Of a stretch of DNA of 64,000 nt, positions 1-10,970 are shown one piece after another (within the stretch, counting starts at the first letter, position 1; the number at the start of each line of letters is the position of its first letter). The stretch comes from Girardinichthys multiradiatus (taxonomy: Eukaryota; Chordata; Actinopteri; Cyprinodontiformes; Goodeidae). Made by a program: the position numbers and the translations under genes. Under the pieces are notes generated by a model, which had not been told where the DNA came from, ran no database searches, and saw only the letters and a program-made list of their open reading frames with translations. Location of the stretch: NCBI RefSeq assembly GCF_021462225.1, contig NC_061796.1, positions 47,552,391 to 47,616,390 of the forward strand, written 5' to 3'.

Positions 1-152
1 CATTGCCTCAAATCATCAGCTGGAAGGTGGAAACTTGGACCCAGTTGGATGTTCCAATAGAACACCCAAACTGGTTGTAATGGATAAAGCAAGATGACAC
101 AAACGTTCTGAAATGACCCAGAAATGTATGGCCTCTGACTAAAAGAGAGATC

Positions 153-1426
153 TACAAGGGTTGGACAATGAAACTGAAACACCTGTCATTTTAGTGTGGG
201 AGGTTTCATGGCTAAATTGGACCAGCCTGGTAGCCAGTCTTCATTGATTGCACATTGCACCAGTAAGAGCAGAGTGTGAAGGTTCAATTAGCAGGGTAAG
301 AGCTCAGTTTTGCTCAAAATATTGAAATGCACACAACATTATGGGTGACATACCAGAGTTCAAAAGAGGACAAATTGTTGGTGCACGTCTTGCTGGCGCA
401 TCTGTGACCAAGACAGCAAGTCTTTGTGATGTATCAAGAGCCACGGTATCCAGGGTAATGTCAGCATACCACCAAGAAGGACGAACCACATCCAACAGGA
501 TTAACTGTGGACGCAAGAGGAAATTGTCTGAAAGGGATGTTCGGGTGTTAACCCGGATTGTATCCAAAAAACATAAAACCACGGCTGCCCAAATCATGGC
601 AGAATTAAATGTGCACCTCAACTCTCCTGTTTCCACCAGAACTGTCCGTCAGGAGCTCCACAGGGTCAATATACACGGCCGGGCTGCTATAGCCAAACCT
701 TTGGTCACTCATGCCAATGCCAAACATCGGTTTCAATGGTGCAAGGAGCGCAAATCTTGGGCTATGGACAATGTGAAACATGTATTGTTCTCTGATGAGT
801 CCACCTTTACTGTTTTCCCCACATCCGGGACAGTTACGGTGTGGAGAAGCCCCAAAGAAGCGTACCACCCAGACTGTTGCATGCCCAGAGTGAAGCATGG
901 GGGTGGATCAGTGATGGTTTGGGCTGCCATATTATGGCATTCCATTGGCCCAATACTTGTGCTAGATGGGCGCGTCACTGCCAAGGACTACCGAACCATT
1001 CTTGAGGACCATGTGCATCCAATGGTTCAAACATTGTATCCTGAAGGCGGTGCCGTGTATCAGGATGACAATGCACCAATACACACAGCAAGACTGGTGA
1101 AAGATTGGTTTGATGAATATGAAAGTGAAGTTGAACATCTCCCATGGCCTGCACAGTCACCAGATCTAAATAATATTGAGCCACTTTGGGGTGTTTTGGA
1201 GGAGCGAGTCAGGAAACGTTTTCCTCCACCAGTATCACGTAGTGACCTGACCACTATCCTGCAAGAAGAATGGCTTAAAATCCCTCTGACCACTGTGCAG
1301 GACTTGTATATGTCATTCCCAAGACGAATTGATGCTGTATTGGCTGCAAAAGGAGGCCCTACATCATACTAATAAATTATTGTGGTTTAAAACCAGGTGT
1401 TTCAGTTTCATTGTACAACACCTGTA
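153..1426 (+). mobile_element. Tc1/mariner transposon, DD36E type, apparently complete
   Basis: A complete-looking cut-and-paste element. TA dinucleotides lie at 153-154 and 1425-1426. Inside them, terminal inverted repeats of 31 bp (155-185 and 1394-1424) match at 28 of 31 positions and share the inner block ACAATGAAACTGAAACACC. The only long frame between the repeats is the transposase at 341-1372. The right TA is shared with the next element, so the two abut with no spacer. The element lies in an intron of the dcst1-like gene, or in its 5' flank. The matched ends and open frame suggest a young copy. Confidence 0.9.
341..1372 (+). CDS. Tc1/mariner transposase (343 aa, DD36E), intact frame
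   Basis: Transposase that would bind the terminal repeats and excise and reinsert the element at TA. The N-terminus (about residues 5-115) holds two helix-turn-helix-like segments split by a basic GRKRK stretch near 57-61. The catalytic core shows the first Asp in VLFSDES (residue 152), the HGGGSVMVWAA block (about 186-196), the second Asp in YQDDNAPIH (residue 243) and the Glu in LNNIEPLW (residue 280). That leaves 36 residues between the second Asp and the Glu. The other Tc1 copies in this window have 34. DD36E spacing is described for the Incomer group of Tc1-like elements; membership here is inferred from spacing alone. The frame has no stop or frameshift and the length is normal for Tc1, so the protein could be functional. 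Confidence 0.88.
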   Translation: MGDIPEFKRGQIVGARLAGASVTKTASLCDVSRATVSRVMSAYHQEGRTTSNRINCGRKRKLSERDVRVLTRIVSKKHKTTAAQIMAELNVHLNSPVSTRTVRQELHRVNIHGRAAIAKPLVTHANAKHRFQWCKERKSWAMDNVKHVLFSDESTFTVFPTSGTVTVWRSPKEAYHPDCCMPRVKHGGGSVMVWAAILWHSIGPILVLDGRVTAKDYRTILEDHVHPMVQTLYPEGGAVYQDDNAPIHTARLVKDWFDEYESEVEHLPWPAQSPDLNNIEPLWGVLEERVRKRFPPPVSRSDLTTILQEEWLKIPLTTVQDLYMSFPRRIDAVLAAKGGPTSY

Positions 1427-2955
1427 CAGGTCCTTCTCAAAATATTAGCATATTGTGAAAAAGTTCATTATTTTCCATAATGTAATGATGAAAATTTAAC
1501 ATTCATATATTTTAGATTTATTGCACACTAACTGAAATATTTCAGGTCTTTTATTGTCTTAATTCGGATGATTTTGGCATACAGCTCATGAAAACCCAAA
1601 ATTCCTATCTCACAAAATTAGCATATTTCATCCGACCAATAAAAGAAAAGTGTTTTTAATACAAAAAACATCAACCTTCAAATAATCATGTACAGTTATG
1701 CACTCAATACTTGGTCGGGAATCCTTTTGCAGAAATGACTGCTTCAATGCGGCGTGGCATGGAGGCAATCAGCCTGTGGCACTGCTGAGGTCTTATGGAG
1801 GCCCAGGATGCTTCGATAGCGGCCTTTAGCTCATCCAGAGTGTTGGGTCTTGAGTCTCTCAACGTTCTCTTCACAATATCCCACAGATTCTCTATGGGGT
1901 ACAGGTCAGGAGAGTTGGCAGGCCAATTGAGCACAGTGATACCATGGTCAGTAAACCATTTACCAGTGGTTTTGGCACTGTGAGCAGGTGCCAGGTCGTG
2001 CTGAAAAATGAAATCTTCATCTCCATAAAGCTTTTCAGCAGATGGAAGCATGAAGTGCTCCAAAATCTCCTGATAGCTAGCTGCATTGACCCTGCCCTTG
2101 ATAAAACACAGTGGACCAACACCAGCAGCTGACACGGCACCCCAGACCATCACTGACTGTGGGTACTTGACACTGGACTTCTGGCATTTTGGCATTTCCT
2201 TCTCCCCAGTCTTCCTCCAGACTCTGGCACCTTGATTTCCGAATGACATGCAGAATTTGCTTTCATCCGAAAAAAGTACTTTGGACCACTGAGCAACAGT
2301 CCAGTGCTGCTTCTCTGTAGCCCAGGTCAGGCGCTTCTGCCGCTGTTTCTGGTTCAAAAGTGGCTTGACCTGGGGAATGCGGCACCTGTAGCCCATTTCC
2401 TGCACACGCCTGTGCACGGTGGCTCCGGATGTTTCTACTCCAGACTCAGTCCACTGCTTCCGCAGGTCCCCCAAGGTCTGGAATCGGCCCTTCTCCACAA
2501 TCTTCCTCAGGGTCCGTTCACCTCTTGCCTATTCGTTCAGAAATTTCTTTCTGTGTCTTACCTTCTTGCTTGAGGGTGTCAATAGTGGCCTTCTGGACAG
2601 CAGTCAGGTCGGCAGTCTTACCCATGATTGGGGTTTTGAGTGATGAACCAGGCTGGGAGTTTTAAAGGCCTCAGGAATCTTTTGCAGGTGTTTAGAGTTA
2701 ACTCGTTGATTCAGATGATTAGGTTCATAGCTCGTTTAGAGACCCTTTTAATGATATGCTAATTTTGTGAGATAGGAATTTTGGGTTTTCATGAGCTGTA
2801 TGCCAAAATCATCCATTTTAAGACAATAAAAGACCTGAAATATTTCAGTTAGTGTGCAATGAATCTAAAATATATGAATGTAAAATTTTCATCATGACAT
2901 TATGGAAAATAATGAACTTTATTACAATATGCTAATATTTTGAGAAGGACCTGTA
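1425..2955 (-). mobile_element. Tc1-like transposon (DD34E, CAGGTCC-end family), copy 1, internally deleted
   Basis: Starts TACAGGTCCTTCTCAAAA and ends in the inverse at 2940-2955, with TA on both sides. The left TA (1425-1426) is also the right TA of the preceding DD36E element. Long subterminal inverted repeats contain the AATATTAGCATATTGTG-type motif. Compared with the copy at 8939-10552, the transposase N-terminal region lacks about 83 bp near 2537. It is a non-autonomous relic of the same family as the copies at 8939-10552 and 31312-32603. Confidence 0.9.
1704..2625 (-). pseudogene. Tc1-like transposase, frameshifted by a deletion of about 83 bp
   Basis: The initiator ATG equivalent is at 2625-2623. 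A deletion near 2537 removes the basic linker after the first helix-turn-helix and shifts the frame. The downstream 264 codons stay open. They carry VLFSDESKF, then FQHDLAPAH, then DLYPIENLW, giving DD34E spacing with all three acidic residues present. Asn has become Tyr just before PIE, unlike the sister copies. Without the N-terminal DNA-binding part it should be inactive. Confidence 0.88.
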
Positions 2956-3196
2956 TGTCAGGAACCCTCCAGTTTAAAATAACTCCACCAACTCTGCCCA
3001 GCAGAGCAGTCAAACATCAGCCTGAAAGATGCCAGAAGCTTGTTGATGGAACCAGAAAGGACAACTTTCTATGAGACCCTAAACCACATATGAATGGGGG
3101 TACACAGTATTTATGTATTTGGGTCTATATATGTAATTCTGACCCTGTGCTCCTTTTATCAGAAATACTCACTGATGGCTCCGCCCCTCTCTGCAG

Positions 3197-3313
3197 GCAG
3201 TTACCACATGGATATCAAAGTGGGCGGAGACTCCATGATGGCCCGCCTCCTGCGGACGATGATATCTGGATTCAACAGTTCATCTGAACTGAACATACAG
3301 AGTGACAACCAGG
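3197..3313 (+). CDS. dcst1: dcst1-like exon (third from last seen)
   Basis: Acceptor CTCTGCAG before 3197 and donor GGTGAGT after 3313. The first two bases complete a codon begun upstream. The exon encodes SYHMDIKVGGDSMMARLLRT and onward to SDNQ, in the extracellular loop of the DC-STAMP-like domain. Confidence 0.7.
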
Positions 3314-6300
3314 GTGAGTCCAGTTCAAACTGGTCTGCTGTTACTGGGAGGCACCATCAGGTCAAGTCCTCTAGAGGGCAGTATAACAGTTCACACGATG
3401 AACTCTGAATGTAAATGTCATGTTAATATTTAAAGTTTGAACTATTTCTGATTCAACATTCTGTTCGAACATGAATAAAACTTTTAAATGAAAATTAAGT
3501 GACATAAAATAATCGGCTGGTATTTAAAATCAGGTCTGATTTTACACAGCTTTTTATTTGTTGTTTGATCACTTATAAAACATTTAACGTTTTGTTACAG
3601 CTAATTCTGGGAATCAAACCAACAACCTGAGCACCATTTCCTCTGAGTCAGTCATAAAGATTCTTAAAAATAAATTCTAGCTGATCTTTATGTGAAAATA
3701 AAATCCACAGTGAGGATTTTTTCTGTTCCTGCCCTGAAGAGCCTGAGGGCAGCTAAGAGTTTAGATGTTTTTAAGGCTTTTAGCTGAAGCTATTTATTAT
3801 TGCTTATAGTTTACTATTTTATTTCATTCATAATTATTATCAGTTTTAGTCATTTTATATGATCGGTTTATGTTTTTTTTTTCATTTATTGCTATTTAAT
3901 AATTGTGGCACCTATTTTTCATGTTTTCATTTTATTGTTTGTTTTAAAGAATATTTTAAAATCTCTGTGATGTTCGGAGGCTTAGAACTGCCGCTCAGGT
4001 GACTCACATCATGCTAAAACATGAAAGATTTATTGTTCTAATAAGATCTCCTCATCCTTTCACAATATCACAATATTCATATTTATATCACAACCTTTCA
4101 CATCATAACGTCATCATTTAAGGAAATTATTTTACAAACTTCAACTAAAGTCAAGTTAGAAGAACATTTAAATTATGTTTGTTAGACTGAAACCAGAACA
4201 AAGAAAAGGATTTTTAGCATTTTTACTGACTGCAGGTTCCCTTCAGTGATACTTTATAGTAAAGACTTTTAGATGCTGTTTTTTATTGCATTTTATTTTT
4301 AATCATTTAGTATTCCTACTGAATCAGACTGAAGCTGTTCTTTAATCTGATTCTACTGGACTGAATTGTGACTGAACTGGATCGTATGTGAATTGGGTTT
4401 GAATTGGGCCTGTAATCTGGTTGGGTTCTGGACGTATATAATTAGGATATTATCCTCAGGTTTTCTTCATTTATTAAACCAGTGTCACCCATGCAGGGTG
4501 TTGGACACGCGTTGAACCGCAGAGGGCAATAGTTTCCTCTCTCTGCAGACTTTAAAGGGCAGAAACGTGTAAACTCACCTCCTCTTCCTCCTCCTCTTCT
4601 TCCGTCCCCCTCAGCATGTATGTCTCCCCCCTCCTCCCTCTCTGCTGAAGTATATGTCAGCTGTGCAGTTTGTGTCCTGCTGGTGGCGCTGTTCAGCTGT
4701 CTTCAGGTGTACACCAATCGCCTCCGACGGGTCATCGTAGCCTTCTACCACCCAAAGGTACAAACGCAGACACAAATACATGAAACACATCCACCTGTGA
4801 GCAAGTCCAAAACAAGTCATTCTGTGGAAGTTAAACCAGTTAAACTGCTTCATTTTTCATTTGATCCATCCAGATATTTTCATGTGTTTTGTTCTACAAT
4901 GGATGAGTTCACTGAGTGCAGCGAAGGTAGATTTGTTGCATTTAATGTTTAATTGCTTGGTTTATAACACCTTAGTTAACCCATTAACTGATCCAATTGA
5001 TCTAATGTTAACAACTGCTAATATATACACATGTATATATACATATATGTGTATATTTATTAATATAGAGAGATCTAGTCTGTCTTTAGTGAATTATTTT
5101 GAAAATCCGGATGTCGTGCTGGTTCTGTTTCCTGGTGGTACGATATACTGACTCCTGCCGGGTTCACACTGAACGCGGTGCAGCTGCGGTGTGGTCGTGC
5201 TGCATAAAGCCACTCACACTGCGCTGCGGCCAGCCCGGCCCAGTTACGGTTCCGGGTACGGAGCAAAAGTTCACGTGGGTTCACGCGCTTTCTGAGCGTT
5301 CATGAGAGAACATTTAGCAAGTCTCTCATAAACAAAGCCCATATTTGGCGTATTTTGACCCCATGTCACCGGTTATGAAGTAATGTTCACGTTTCGGAGC
5401 ATGCAGGCAAAACAAGAGAAGAAAATCCCTGTCTGCTCCTTTCCGCTGCTATCCCTCTAAATGGTTAAAAACAGCTATGGATTCCATTTTTTATGGCAAA
5501 ACCCGGAATCCGTGAGCATAACTATCCCTTTTTGTCCATAAATAGCGCCTCTGGTTCCTGGTTTTTCTGTTTTTTGTTGTTTTGTTTAGTCAAGTTAGCG
5601 TATGTTGGTGGATTGATTTTATTATGAAATTCACCGGAACGCTCTCCTGTCTGGCTTCCTGTTTGGCTGTAAAATTCATAAACTCGATGCAGAAGCCGCT
5701 GCAGCGTCTGGCCAAACTTCTTTCTTGCAGAAACATTTCGTTGAGCCGCGCAACCTCGGTAACCGCACTGCACTGTGGCTGACGTGGGTTTCTTGCAGCG
5801 CCCGCACCACGTCCAGCGTGAGCCCGGTGTCTGGCTATGCTCTACCATCTGATGAAAGCTGACTTTCTTCTCCTGACTCTGCTGTGTCTCTCTCTGATAG
5901 TGACTGAAATATATCTAAAGAAACATCAGATTCTCTGCTTCTGTCTGTGTTGCTGCCATAGGAGCAGCAGTCAGTTTACATGCAGGGGTTCCCCTTCTAC
6001 GTCATAAAAGAGTGCAACACAATCATGCTGTCCAGGTTCACTCTCAGTTATAACTCCTGCCATCATGTCAGCTTCTACAGGTGGCAGGATTTTAAGATAC
6101 TTTTATTTCCAACAGATTCAAAAAATCACTTGTTGGTGAGATGAAAGTGTGGACAGAACCAATCAGATCAGCATTTTCCTTACCTTCAGATCCAGATCCT
6201 GTTTAACCTCAGGATCTCTGGATGGTGCAGGATAAGGATGAGTCGGCAAATTAATGTCAGTACCCTAAAAAGAGACCTGAGGGCAGATTGGAACAAAAAC

Positions 6301-8126
6301 TAGATCGAACTGAATAACACTGCAGGATCCTGGATGAGGAAACATTTCACACCCAGAGAAAAAGTTCTTCTTACTTTGGGCAGCCTGTAAATAATTAGAA
6401 ACTTTCTTTCAGAATCAGAATCAGAAAAGCTTTATTGCCAAGTACGTTTTTGGACATACAAGGAATTTGTTTTGGCATAGTCGGTGCAATACAGTACAAA
6501 TTAAACAGTACAAACATATCTACAATATAATATAAATATAAGTGCACAGTTTTAAGTGAAACCACGTCAGCCACAAAACATTATCTAAGGAAAACCTGCT
6601 GATAAATGGCCTCCACTGATATAGCGCTTTATCAAGTCCTAGAACCCCAAACCGCTTCACACTACAATCAGTCATCCACCTATTCCTACACTGACAGCGG
6701 TAGACGGACAGAAGTGAGGCTGTCATACAGTCAGCACCAGAGGTGGAGCCCACAGCATCACTTTTTATCTGAAAGGCAGACTGTATCAGACAAACAGAAA
6801 AATTCAAATTAAACAGACATTATTGAACAGCTAAAAAGTAAAAACCTCTGGGTCCACATGTGTAGTTTCCTATGGTTCTGCAGTGCTTTCTCTAGCAGAC
6901 CTGATGAGTTAAATTGAACCTCCTGGTCCATTTTCAACAGAACCATTCAGAGCTTAAAACTATTGGGAGCGGATGAGTGTGGGCGTGTCCCTCAGCACTC
7001 TGGGCTCTGATTGGTCAGAGAAGTCCAGCCTAAGATGGAGACACACTGGCTGAAGGAGACAGAAAGACCTACAACTGGATGGAGAAACTGTTCAAATTCA
7101 AAAGGTTCTGAATATTTCACTGGGTCAGAACCATCATCCCACTCTAGGCTGAACATTCTGTATGAAAATCTGAAAAAAATCCTCAAATTTAAACTAATTG
7201 GTGGAAAAACTGGAAAAGGGATCAAAATGATAACTGGGTCAGGTGAAGTCCAGCTTTCTGTGACCCAGTTAAACTTTGAACAATGGTTCTTATGGAAAAA
7301 ACAACTGAAACATGGAGGTCCAAACTGAACTTGATCAATCTCTGCTATTACAACCTGTTAATTGTCTATAAAGTACCGTTGGATGAGACTGTTTCTCATT
7401 TTATAACATAAGAAACTGAACAGGCCCAGTTCTGTTGTAATTCTGTACAGATGGTGGTGCCTGGGAAACAGTATTTTCACTGATGTGGTACTGGTTCTAA
7501 AACGTGTTGGTTCCCACAGGTCTGTTTAGAACGTTCTCACACCTTCTGAGATATTTAGTTCTGAAGGTTCTTCCAGCAACCAATCAGGATGGAGGTGGAG
7601 AAGGAGGAACAGGAAGCAGGGACACCTGAGCTCAGAGACACTTTAACTGGCGGGACGACGGAAAGACAGTGGATAAAAAATGTAAATCTGTCTTCTTCTC
7701 TATCCCTCTATCTGTCTCTCTCTGTGTCTCCGTCTTTCTGTCTCTGTCTTTGTGTCAGAGGGAGAAGAAGCGAGTTTTGTTTCTCTACAACCTGCAGCTC
7801 AACAGACGGATTTCCTCACCTGACAGGAAAACATCCATCAGCCGAGGGCAGAGGAACGGGACGGTGAGCAAGTTGTCCCCTTTCAGTCCCAACCTGCTCC
7901 ATAAATCATCTACAAACAACAACATGAACAATGATGGTTTAGTTGCTCCATTTTCAGTGTGTTTGGTGCTACAGAGATGAAGATGATGAAGAGAAATGTT
8001 GTTAATTTCTTCCCTGCTCTCTGTCTGCAGGTGTTTCAGCGCCTAAGCAGCTGGAGGCATCATCTCTTTCAACGCCGCCAACAGGAAGTGTCAGACTTGG
8101 AGGAGACTCATTATGTCTGTAGTTAG
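3197..8126 (+). CDS. dcst1: DC-STAMP domain-containing protein 1-like, last four exons (5' part outside the window)
   Basis: Membrane protein of the DC-STAMP-like family; family members act in sperm-egg interaction and cell fusion. Four exons join in frame: 3197-3313, 4615-4757, 7759-7863 and 8031-8126. They encode a segment with VGGDSMMARLLRTM, a hydrophobic helix (VYVSCAVCVLLVALFSCLQV), and the family signature [23 protein letters not shown]. The protein ends at ETHYVCS. The position immediately 5' of adam15 on the same strand matches human DCST1. Human DCST1 continues into a C-terminal RING finger; this one stops where the RING would begin, as DCST2 does, so dcst2 is the alternative. Upstream exons are not visible, and the first listed exon needs one base from an earlier exon. 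Confidence 0.72.
3320..4610. other. dcst1-like intron, A/T-rich, no recognised element
   Basis: A/T-rich intron sequence. I see no coding signal, inverted-repeat pair or known repeat end here. Confidence 0.5.
4615..4757 (+). CDS. dcst1: dcst1-like exon with last transmembrane helix
   Basis: Acceptor CCCCCTCAG, donor AAGGTACAA; 143 nt. It begins with ACMSPP, then a hydrophobic stretch of about 20 residues, then the basic [17 protein letters not shown], the start of the conserved cytoplasmic segment. The phase fits both neighbouring exons. Confidence 0.75.
5021..5064. repeat. TA/TATATG-rich simple repeat
   Basis: Runs of TATATACACATGTATATATACATATATGTG type, alternating purine and pyrimidine. 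Confidence 0.6.
5158..5827. mobile_element. GC-rich MITE with terminal inverted repeats
   Basis: The left end CCGGGTTCACACTGAACGCG matches the inverse of the right end (CCGGGCTCACGCTGGACGTG) at 16 of 20 positions, and similarity continues inward. The interior has no transposase frame. The segment is far more G+C rich at its ends than the surrounding intron. No clear target duplication is seen, so the exact ends and superfamily are uncertain. Confidence 0.6.
6410..6535 (-). mobile_element. Non-LTR retrotransposon 3' end fragment
   Basis: AGAATCAGAATCAGAAAAGC followed by TTTATTGCCAAGTACG and CATACAAGGAATTTG, a 3'-end motif common in fish genomes, here on the minus strand. AATAAAG in reverse marks the element's own poly(A)-like signal. 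No coding part remains. Confidence 0.6.
6595..6720 (-). repeat. Dispersed SINE/MITE-like fragment
   Basis: TATAGCGCTTTATCAAGTCC then CCGCTTCACACTACAATCAG and CCACCTATTCCTACACTGAC. The order matches, in inverse, the repeat at 61335-61545 (GTGAATGAGTGGGACTCG, GTGTGAAAGCAACTTT). Confidence 0.5.
6955..7330 (+). repeat. Unclassified dispersed repeat, copy A
   Basis: Shares long stretches with the inverse of 51075-51425: GTGGGCGTGTC near the start, then CAACTGGATGGAGAA, AAAAGGTTCTGAATATTTCA, GGTCAGAACCATCAT, TGAACATTCTGT and TTAAACTTTGAAC in the same order. The shared part includes a stop in the only tempting frame, so it is not read as coding. Confidence 0.75.
7759..7863 (+). CDS. dcst1: dcst1-like exon, [11 protein letters not shown] segment
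   Basis: Acceptor TTTGTGTCAG and donor ACGGTGAGC; 105 nt, phase 0 to 0. [17 protein letters not shown] is the strongest match to the cytoplasmic tail that follows the last helix in DCST1 and DCST2. Confidence 0.78.
8031..8126 (+). CDS. dcst1: dcst1-like terminal coding exon
   Basis: Acceptor CTGTCTGCAG, 31 codons, TAG at 8124-8126. It ends EETHYVCS. In human DCST1 the equivalent YVC is followed by RING-finger cysteines; here a stop follows after one more codon, and the other frames downstream show no cysteine-rich match. Confidence 0.7.
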   Translation: MFQRLSSWRHHLFQRRQQEVSDLEETHYVCS

Positions 8127-8330
8127 ACAGAGGAAGGAGGAGAGGAAGACGTGCTACTCTTCTTCAGATAAATGACGACACACTGCAGGAAGATCTCCCA
8201 TCTTCTCTCAGAAACATCGGATGTTTGTTACTCAGCAGTCCAACATCAGAGCGTTTATTGTTGAGTCTAATCAGGTTTTTAAACATTATAATGACCACCT
8301 GAGACACTCTCACTAATGACTATCACACCA

Positions 8331-8336
8331 AATAAA
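8331..8336 (+). terminator. Poly(A) signal of dcst1-like gene
   Basis: AATAAA 205 bases after the stop codon, just before Tc1-derived sequence begins. It gives a plausible 3' UTR of about 8127-8355. Confidence 0.6.
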
Positions 8337-8379
8337 ACACAACCTTCTCCTAAATGGTCTGAGAGATGTTGCGTCCATG

Positions 8380-8830
8380 TTGGAAACAGGAGGTAAAATG
8401 TGACACCTGTCTTCTGCAGTCTCTAACAGGTTTTCTTCCAGGATATTTAGCTCCATCCATCTTCCCTTCAACTCTGACCTGCCTCTCTGTCCCCAGGATG
8501 ATGCTGCCACCACCATGTTGCACTGTAGGTGTGTTCAGAGTGATGTGCAGTGTTGGTATTCTGGATCACGGAGCATTTTACATGTTGGCTATGAATAATT
8601 TTGTTCGCATGTAAACAGAGAACAAAATGTTTTCTATGTCTTCTCCGTGTCTTTGGTAGGTTTGCCTCAGTATTTCCATTTTTAATTGATGGACTTAACA
8701 GTTCTCTATGAATGCAAACCACGGCTCATCTATCTTCCACTTCACACTTCTGTGTTGTTTTGTGTTGCTGTGTCACATGAAAGCTCAACAAAATACGCTG
8801 ATGTTTGTGGATGTATGAATACTTTGGCAC
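8380..8830 (-). mobile_element. Tc1-like transposon fragment
   Basis: The inverse reads as a decayed transposase ([24 protein letters not shown], near 8410-8480) and matches the equivalent part of the copy at 28982-30554, including ATGATGCTGCCACCACCATG. The stretch to 8830 (GTATGAATACTTTGGCAC) resembles a Tc1 end. Both catalytic regions are lost. Confidence 0.65.
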
Positions 8831-8938
8831 AACGCCGTGACTCACATTAAGGAACCTTTGAACATCTGTGGAGCTCAACTCAAACTGAGCCACTCATAAA
8901 GGAACAATTCACAACTCTGCAGAGCTGTTCACACCATC

Positions 8939-10552
8939 TACAGGTCCTTCTCAAAACATTAGCATATTGTGATAAAGTTAATTATTTTCCATAATGTAAT
9001 GATGAAAATTTAACATTCATATATTTTAGATTCATTGCACACTAACTGAAATATTTCAGATCTTTTATTGTCTTAATACAGATGATTTTGGCATACAGCT
9101 CATGAAAACCCAAAATTCCTATCTCACAAAATTAGCATATTTCATCCAACCAATAAAAGAAAAGTGTTTTTAATACAAAAAACGTCAACCTTCAAATAAT
9201 CATGTACAGTTATGCACTCAATACTTGGTCGGGAATCCTTTTGCAGAAATGACTGCTTCAATGCGGCGTGGCATGGAGGCAATCAGCCTGTGGCACTGCT
9301 GAGGTCTTATGGAGGCCCAGGATGCTTCGATAGCGGCCTTTAGCTCATCCAGAGTGTTGGGTCTTGAGTCTCTCAACGTTCTCTTCACAATATCCCACAG
9401 ATTCTCTATGGGGTTCAGGTCAGGAGAGTTGGCAGGCCAAGTGAGCACAGTGATACCATGGTCAGTAAACCATTTACCAGTGGTTTTGGCACTGTGAGCA
9501 GGTGCCAGGTCGTGCTGAAAAATGAAATCTTCATCTCCATAAAGCTTTTCAGCAGATGGAAGCATGAAGTGCTCCAAAATCTCCTGATAGCTAGCTGCAT
9601 TGACCCTGCCCTTGATAAAACACAGTGGACCAACACCAGCAGCTGACACGGCACCCCAGACCATCACTGACTGTGGGTACTTGACACTGGACTTCTGGCA
9701 TTTTGTCATTTCCTTCTCCCCAGTCTTCCTCCAGACTCTGGCACCTTAATTTCCGAATGACATGCAGAATTTGCTTTCATCTGAAAAAAGTACTTTGGAC
9801 CACTGAGCAACAGTCCAGTGCTGCTTCTCTGTAGCCCAGGTCAGGCGCTTCTGCCGCTGTTTCTGGTTCAAAAGTGGCTTGACCTGGGGAATGCAGCACC
9901 TGTAGCCCATTTGCTGCACACGCCTGAGCACGGTGGCTCTGGATGTTTCTACTCCAGACTCAGTCCACTGCTTCCGCAGGTCCCCCAAGGTCTGGAATCG
10001 GCCCTTCTCCACAATCTTCCTCAGGGTCCGGTCACCTCTTCTCGTTGTGCAGCGTTTTCTGCCACACTTTTTCCTTCCCACAGACTTCCCACTGAGGTGC
10101 CTTGATACAGCACTCTGGGAACAGCCTATTCGTTCAGAAATTTCTTTCTGTGTCTTACCCTCTTGCTTGAGGGTGTCAATAGTGGCCTTCTGGACAGCAG
10201 TCAGGTCGGCAGTCTTACCCATGATTGGGGTTTTGAGTGATGAACCAGGCTGGGAGTTTTAAAGGCCTCAGGAATCTTTTGCAGGTGTTTAGAGTTAACT
10301 CGTTGATTCAGATGATTAGGTTCATAGCTCGTTTAGAGACCCTTTTAATGCTATGCTAATTTTGTGAGATAGGAATTTTGGGTTTTCATGAGCTGTATGC
10401 CAAAATCATCCGTATTAAGACAATAAAAGACCTGAAATATTTCAGTTAGTGTGCAATGAATCTAAAATATATGAATGTTAAATTTTCATCATGACATTAT
10501 GGAAAATAATGAACTTTATCACAATATGCTAATATTTTGAGAAGGACCTGTA
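8939..10552 (-). mobile_element. Tc1-like transposon (CAGGTCC-end family), copy 2, near full length
   Basis: TA at 8939-8940 and 10551-10552 flank 1610 bp with inverted ends CAGGTCCTTCTCAAAA. It is the longest of three family members here and serves as the reference length. It lies in the spacer between the dcst1-like gene and adam15. Confidence 0.92.
9218..10222 (-). pseudogene. Tc1-like transposase, one nonsense codon
   Basis: Starts [20 protein letters not shown] at 10222 and ends FPTKY at 9218, 335 codons. The N-terminal helix-turn-helix ([15 protein letters not shown]) and basic GRKKCGRKR linker are present, then [18 protein letters not shown] and DLNPIENLW with DD34E spacing. A single TAA at 9748-9746 replaces the Gln codon of NQGARVW in the sister copies. 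No other lesion is evident, so inactivation looks recent. Confidence 0.9.
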
Positions 10553-10768
10553 TGTGCAGCCCTGTGGTTGATCGTGTGATGCGATTACCTCTGCATGTAC
10601 ATCTGAGTTATGTAACCAGCTGATCCACTGCAACACGTGCAGCCCTTGCCTCAATCAGGCCTTAAATCTGATCTGTGCACAACACCAAACTGACTCTGGA
10701 TCAGATTCTTCCTCTGAACCTTCTCTGACCTCACCCACCACTAATCCTCATGAAAGCACTAATTATTC

Positions 10769-10797
10769 TGCGATAATCCACTCATTGGATTATCGCA
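10769..10797. repeat. Perfect inverted repeat, 12-bp arms
   Basis: TGCGATAATCCA, a CTCAT loop, then TGGATTATCGCA. Confidence 0.9.
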
Positions 10798-10970
10798 TCT
10801 TAAATCTGATTTCAAACCTGCAGAAACTAAGCGGTCATTCATTCAGCTTGAAGCCTCAGAGCAGCCATGGCTTACAGCGGCTGGCCACCTTAACGCAGCT
10901 TGTTCACAACATCTCAGGCTGAAAACTCACACGCTTTAATCTGTGATCCATAATCCTTCCTCCTTTTTAT

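Noticed and set aside
3094..3196. ATG-initiated extension of the first dcst1-like exon
   Set aside because: A clear acceptor at 3195-3196 and the phase of the exon show this is intron sequence.
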